NCBI RefSeq assembly: GCF_037392515.1
Contig: NC_090288.1
Location: 8,721,969-8,785,968, forward strand
DNA length: 64,000 nucleotides
Reading direction: 5' to 3'
From: Haliotis asinina
Taxonomy: Eukaryota; Mollusca; Gastropoda; Lepetellida; Haliotidae
Shown here: piece after piece, positions 59,581 through 64,000 of the stretch
Position numbering within the stretch: position 1 is the first letter of the stretch
How the letters are laid out: every line of letters starts with the position of its first letter
Program-made: the position numbers and the translations under genes
The notes under the pieces: model-generated
Told to the model about the DNA's origin: nothing
The model's input: only the letters and a program-made list of their open reading frames with translations
Database searches by the model: none

Positions 59581-60249
59581 CAATACCGTTTTGCATATTG
59601 TTAGCGTTATAGTGTCTAATTCAGGTCAACAATCCAACAATATTTCTAAAACCAAAAACTATGTAGCCAAGCGTCAGTTGTCTTGTCAGCCACCCTGTTC
59701 CTTTGTCACTTCCATAAAGAACCATGTATGGTGCTTTTGACTGTTCTTGGTTCCCCCCACGTACACACTTCACCCCTAGTTGTGTGTCATCCATTCAACT
59801 GAGTAAGTAACTGCTACTGTTTCTCTGCCCATTGTTGGTTCTTTGCCTGGCAATTGTTGTCAAGGACTGTATGTATATGCTCGCCTCTACATTGTCAAAG
59901 TGGAGTCCGGTATTCCAGTTCTACAATGTCTGTGTAGGGACGACCGTGAACACGATTATGTCACCTCATTCGTGTATTTTGTTTTTGTCATGTCTTGTGT
60001 AACCAACTAAAGAAATCTGAACTCTTCTATGCTTTCATCTTAATTCCGGCTAATTCCCAAGTCGGTCATTTACCACGCGTTGACGGTATTGTCGAGTTGC
60101 CTTGTACAACTCGGTATAAACAAACAGAAACATGTAAGTAAAAAGTTCTTTTCACAAGAACAAGGGCAAACTCTCTGAAGTGTTTGACGTTGCAAGGAGG
60201 GTGTTCAAAATTAATAGAGACCGAGAATATCTGATGACTAAGCTGGGAG

Positions 60250-60840
60250 GTTGAAATGTGAAAACAGCTGCCCTTTATGAAAGAGGCCAGAGACGATGAT
60301 AAAACGGTCTGCGTCATGTTGACTTGGTGATCGACGGATCTGTGTTTGTGTTTGATGAGGGCGCCAATGGTCTTTGTAATATAGGATAAAGACGTCAGTG
60401 GGTATCTCACAGCCCCCCAGAAACAGCTGCCCCAAGGAGTGCTTCTACCCAAGGACTCTGGGGTTGTTGCCATGGTTACAGCTGTAAACAGGGAGCCTTT
60501 CACATGCGTAAACACCGGAAAACATCATTATCTCTTGCGCCGTTACATTCTAAAATCACAGTCTTGTTGAATATACCGACCAGGTACAAGATTTTGTACA
60601 TTTTGTATGATATATCAGGATTTGTAAACAATAGATGTATTACAGAGGCATACAATACTAACATAGTACCAGGTAGCATTACACAAATAGTTAGTCTGAA
60701 GGTCTGAACCAAGTGTTTCGATCGACATAATCGACTCTACTGCTACATTAATCATTTCCCTGAGCACTTCTAGTGTTTGATATTTTCTTCGACATTGCAC
60801 ACTCCATGTTTGAATGCTATATGGATGTTGTAAACAGTAC
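60250..60840 (+). repeat. left arm of a large diverged inverted repeat
   Basis: Reverse complement matches 62760-63310. Examples: 'gtctgaaccaagtgtttcga' against 'tcgaaacacttggttcagaa'; 'ttgccatggttacagctgta' against 'tacagctgtagccatggcaa'; 'acggatctgtgtttgtgttt' against 'aaacgcaaacacagatctgt'. I judge identity to be about 80-85%, with indels. Confidence 0.85.
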
Positions 60841-61149
60841 CATTTACACAAATCGATATTTCCGTGCTGATTCAGTCCGCACAAGGATAATTGTGAGACC
60901 GCGATCTATCCTTCCCAAGAGGGCGACGAATGATTTGGCAAACATGTGTTTTCAAATTTAAATAAGAGCCTTGTGTCAGACTTAATTCAGATATGAAAAT
61001 TGATGGGGAATGACATTCACTATATTGCAAAAAACCACCTTATATTTGATCGATCACATATCTCTGATTCATTCTTAGTGAGGGATCGAACACAATCATG
61101 GTAGCGAGGAAACGTGACAGTTTTTACATAATACTGATTTTAAGAGATG

Positions 61150-61780
61150 AGGACTGGTATGTCCTTGGCGTAATGTCATTGTTGTTCCCATTGAAAAAGA
61201 CAATTCAGATCCTTCCAATTATCGATCTATATCATTAACTAGTTGCGTTTGCATGTCAATGTAATGAACGGTCAATCATCGTTTAGTGTAGCATTTGGAA
61301 ACCAATAATTCATTGCGGTTACCGCACAAATCAATGTACTATCAACCGTTTGTAATGTTAGAAACTTTTATAAAAATACCCTTTGTAAAAAACATCATGC
61401 ATCTATTTTTAATTTGAAACGGCTTCTGACATCACTTGGGAACATGGTATTTTGAAAGATTTACATCATTTTTTAATAAGACGCCATCTGCTTCATTTTG
61501 TTTTCAGTTTTTCAACACTTTCAAGTTCGTGTTTGCACAATCTTCTCTGATCATTGATATCAGGCTCAGGATATCTTGCCTGTGACCTTATTTAGCTCTG
61601 ACATTAACAGTCATCCTGAGGAATGGAATATGTGTGCACAACTGAAAGACATGTACGACTGTGTGTTGATAAAATTCAAAAATCATCGCTGACATTGATT
61701 GAGGTATGCAATGTGGAGCTTGAGCCAGTACCTCACCACTCCCTCATTTAGAATTAGCAACAACTCTTAGAAAATCAAGA
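61150..61780 (+). mobile_element. LINE reverse-transcriptase fragment
   Basis: Plus-strand translation shows VIVVPIEKDNSDPSNYRSIS followed by LTSC, a standard non-LTR reverse-transcriptase block, and downstream a TWEHGILKDLH-like segment. Frames change between pieces, so it is an inactive fragment. It lies between the arms of the inverted repeat. Confidence 0.7.
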
Positions 61781-62059
61781 ACCTTTAAGTCCATCATATA
61801 AATTCATATTGCATGGGATAAAAATGTTAAATGCTGTACTGGTCTCCCCTGCTACTTTAACAGGTATTAAAAAATATATCTGGGTCTTTACGCGGTTGAA
61901 AACTTTCAAAAATGTACACAATAGGCATCTATAACTTAAACCCATTTTTCGTTCATATTTGATCATGAACCAGTTTGGAGTTAGATTGTGATTCATATCG
62001 GTATCATTTTGACTGTACCAGTTGAAGCTGTAACCAGTCAAGTGAAATGTGCAGAGGGT

Positions 62060-62360
62060 CGTGGGAGTATTGCTGAATGATTGTGCCTCTTTGGCTGATG
62101 CAGAGAAGAGCTGTAATAGACTGTACCATGTTTGGTTAATCGTTAGTGGACATGTGGGGCTACGAATTCTGATTTACTGGTATTCAATCAGTTGCAGCAT
62201 GTGGGTTTAATTTCTTGCACAGTAGGTGAGCATATGCCTTTGAGGACGTGTGGATACAAAGTTTTGTGCTTATTGCATTACCATGTGAAGAATGTTAAAA
62301 ACTTTTTAAACCGATTTTCTGGCCATTTTGATGCTGAATCATAAGTGCCACTGTTGACAG
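62060..62360 (+). repeat. interspersed repeat shared with 32320-32880
   Basis: Shares 'gcatgtgg(g)gtttaa', 'gacgtgtgg', 'gttttgtg', 'attgcatt/actgcatt', 'gaagaatg' and 'gattttct' in the same order with 32490-32870. At 32.5 kb the same sequence is split by a retroposon. Confidence 0.6.
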
Positions 62361-62582
62361 CTGGAACTTTTCCCAACGTGTTTGTACTGACACCCATGGA
62401 CTCTTATAACCGTGTAGTTTTCAAAGTGAAAGTGATAACGTTTACTGGCTACCTTGATAGTGTTCCTTCACTGTAATGCTCACTCTGTGAAGAGACATGT
62501 GCTGTTTCAAATTTAAGAGGCTTTCGTGATACAAAGTGAGTGTTTGTATTCATCATCTAAACTTCATTTCAAAATTTAAAAC

Positions 62583-62623
62583 ACACACGCGCGCGCGCGC
62601 GCACACACACACACACACTACAT
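62583..62623 (+). repeat. compound AC/GC microsatellite
   Basis: (ac)n-(gc)n-(ac)n run; an alternating purine-pyrimidine tract with Z-DNA potential. Confidence 0.95.
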
Positions 62624-62759
62624 GTGTACTACTCTTTGACCGTAGCCAATATTTTCATGCATGATATAGATTTATTACAGATACTTATGTATATTCAATT
62701 GAATATCTATGTGTCAAATCTACATAACATTGAAAATCAATAGAACGTCTATATAGCAT

Positions 62760-63310
62760 TGACACATCAAGTGTCTAATGTCGATGACAAGACCAAACAC
62801 TAGAGGTGCTCAGGGAAACGATTAATGTAGCAGTAGTTCAATCATTTCGATCGAAACACTTGGTTCAGAACTTCAGACTGACCACTTTGTGAAATAAACA
62901 CAAGTATTATACTGGTTTGCGCTGCATCTAATATGTCATGTACAGTTTCCGGTGTGCCATACTGTTAGTAATAACTCTTGTATCTTGTTATCAGTAAATA
63001 GAACTACAGATTTACTGTGTTGATGTCTGCCAGTGTAGCTCTGTTTACAGCTGTAGCCATGGCAACACCCCCACTAGTGCCCTTTGGTAGAAGTACAACT
63101 GATCTGTGGGTCTGGGTCTGTGCGACACACGGTGACGTCTTTGTCCTATATTACTAAGACCAACGTGTCCCTCATGAAGACCAACGTGTTCCTCATCAAA
63201 CGCAAACACAGATCTGTCGATCATCAACCCAAGATAACAAGATAACATAACATAACATAACTGTAAATGGCATCGTGTAATCGTCTCTGACCTGTTTCAT
63301 ATTTAGGACA
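62760..63310 (-). repeat. right arm of the large diverged inverted repeat
   Basis: Inverse of 60250-60840, as listed there. Contains a private 21-base tandem step ('agaccaacgtgt', twice) and a short 'aacat' array near 63240-63260 that the left arm lacks. Confidence 0.85.
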
Positions 63311-64000
63311 GGAATTTCCAGCGGTCATTAGGAACTCTCGCCATCACATATCCTCAATCTTTATCAATCATCCAACCTTCCTGGCAACATCAAACGCCAC
63401 AGATTTTTATTTGTGAAGAATGTCTTACTTTTAGGGATCTGTGTGCTGACTGAAACTGTTTAGATTCAGACGGAGTGTTGAGGCCATAAAATCTCCGTCA
63501 TTTCGCTCGTTACTTATGCATCACCGTTCATATAAATGTATTTCTCACATGGACTCGACAATCAGCTAAGAGGTGTTATTTTTCTCTTCAGTTTACACAT
63601 TCAGTTCAACATTAAACATTATATAGCAGCAGCCGTACAGGAAACATAGATCATTACATCAAAGTCATAAAACGATGCACCAAACGCGTTGCGACTTTAG
63701 GAAAAGAGGTGAATGATTCGTTGTTGTTATCATTTCCTAGATATGACTGCCATGATGCCGAGCTTTATGAAGAAACTACACATTAAACAGTATACATTGA
63801 AAACTGGCAGTTTTTTCTGACACTTCAAAAAAGCATATTCAGTTATTCCTGTTATTTCGCAAAAGTCAAATAGAGATGACCAGAATATTACGGCGTGAGA
63901 TAACAGTGCCATCGGACGGGATTGGTAGAAAAACACAAATTGTCCAATGGATGTGTCCAGCAAATAGGATGTGTGTTCATTGTGCCAGTGTAGAAGTTGC

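Larger units (their letters stand above)
59581..64000. other. right end of window, no supported gene
   Basis: Open frames here are short and show no recognisable domain. The region is dominated by the inverted repeat (arms 60250-60840 and 62760-63310), a LINE fragment and simple repeats. Beyond 63310 I see nothing. Confidence 0.5.

Noticed and set aside
60066-60515. 149-codon minus-strand open frame in the left inverted-repeat arm
   Set aside because: The counterpart in the other arm is interrupted and no domain is recognised. Reported only as a similarity between arms.
1-64000. LTR retroelements, Polintons or other virus-derived elements
   Set aside because: I found no long terminal repeats, gag, integrase, capsid or envelope-like frames. 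The mobile elements seen are SINEs, LINEs, Tc1-like transposons and hairpin elements.

Overview
The window is eukaryotic nuclear DNA, almost certainly from a marine gastropod mollusc and most likely an abalone (Haliotis) or close relative. The evidence is intron-split genes with GT-AG junctions, a molluscan-style expansion of AIG1/GIMAP GTPases, and dense copies of short retroposons. Those retroposons have two recurring parts: a tRNA-like head, and a body that begins with a gtgagtgagttt-type run and continues into 'cagcaatattccagctatatggc'-like sequence. I associate this combination with abalone genomes. The species call is inference.

Layout. Positions 31-392 hold the last coding exon of a cytochrome P450 on the + strand. 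Positions 3133-34440 hold a minus-strand cluster of four AIG1 (GIMAP/IAN) GTPase genes. In three of the four, one or two upstream exons encode a RanBP2/NZF-type zinc finger that splices in frame, through phase-1 introns, onto the GTPase exon. Part of this cluster is a recent, nearly identical 10.1-kb tandem duplication (11290-21423 and 21440-31678). It carries the last two exons of one such gene but leaves the first finger exon single-copy. A Tc1 transposon lies between GTPase genes 1 and 2.

Positions 35939-59125 hold two closely related five-exon genes in head-to-head orientation (minus 35939-42485, plus 52206-59125). Each encodes a 307-residue secreted glycoprotein with an N-terminal PAN/apple-like cysteine-rich domain and a longer C-terminal module that I cannot name. 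All four intron positions and phases match. The 9.7 kb between the two promoters is filled with SINEs, a LINE, a Tc1 remnant, a hairpin element and simple repeats. The right end (59126-64000) has no gene I can support. It holds a large diverged inverted repeat whose arms enclose a LINE fragment.

How the genes may work together. GIMAP GTPases are membrane-associated, immunity-linked switches. The NZF fingers keep the Thr-hydrophobic pair that ubiquitin-binding NZFs use, so a plausible but unproven reading is a family of GTPases guided to ubiquitinated targets. The neighbouring secreted PAN proteins could be extracellular recognition or mucus proteins. No direct functional link to the GTPases is visible.
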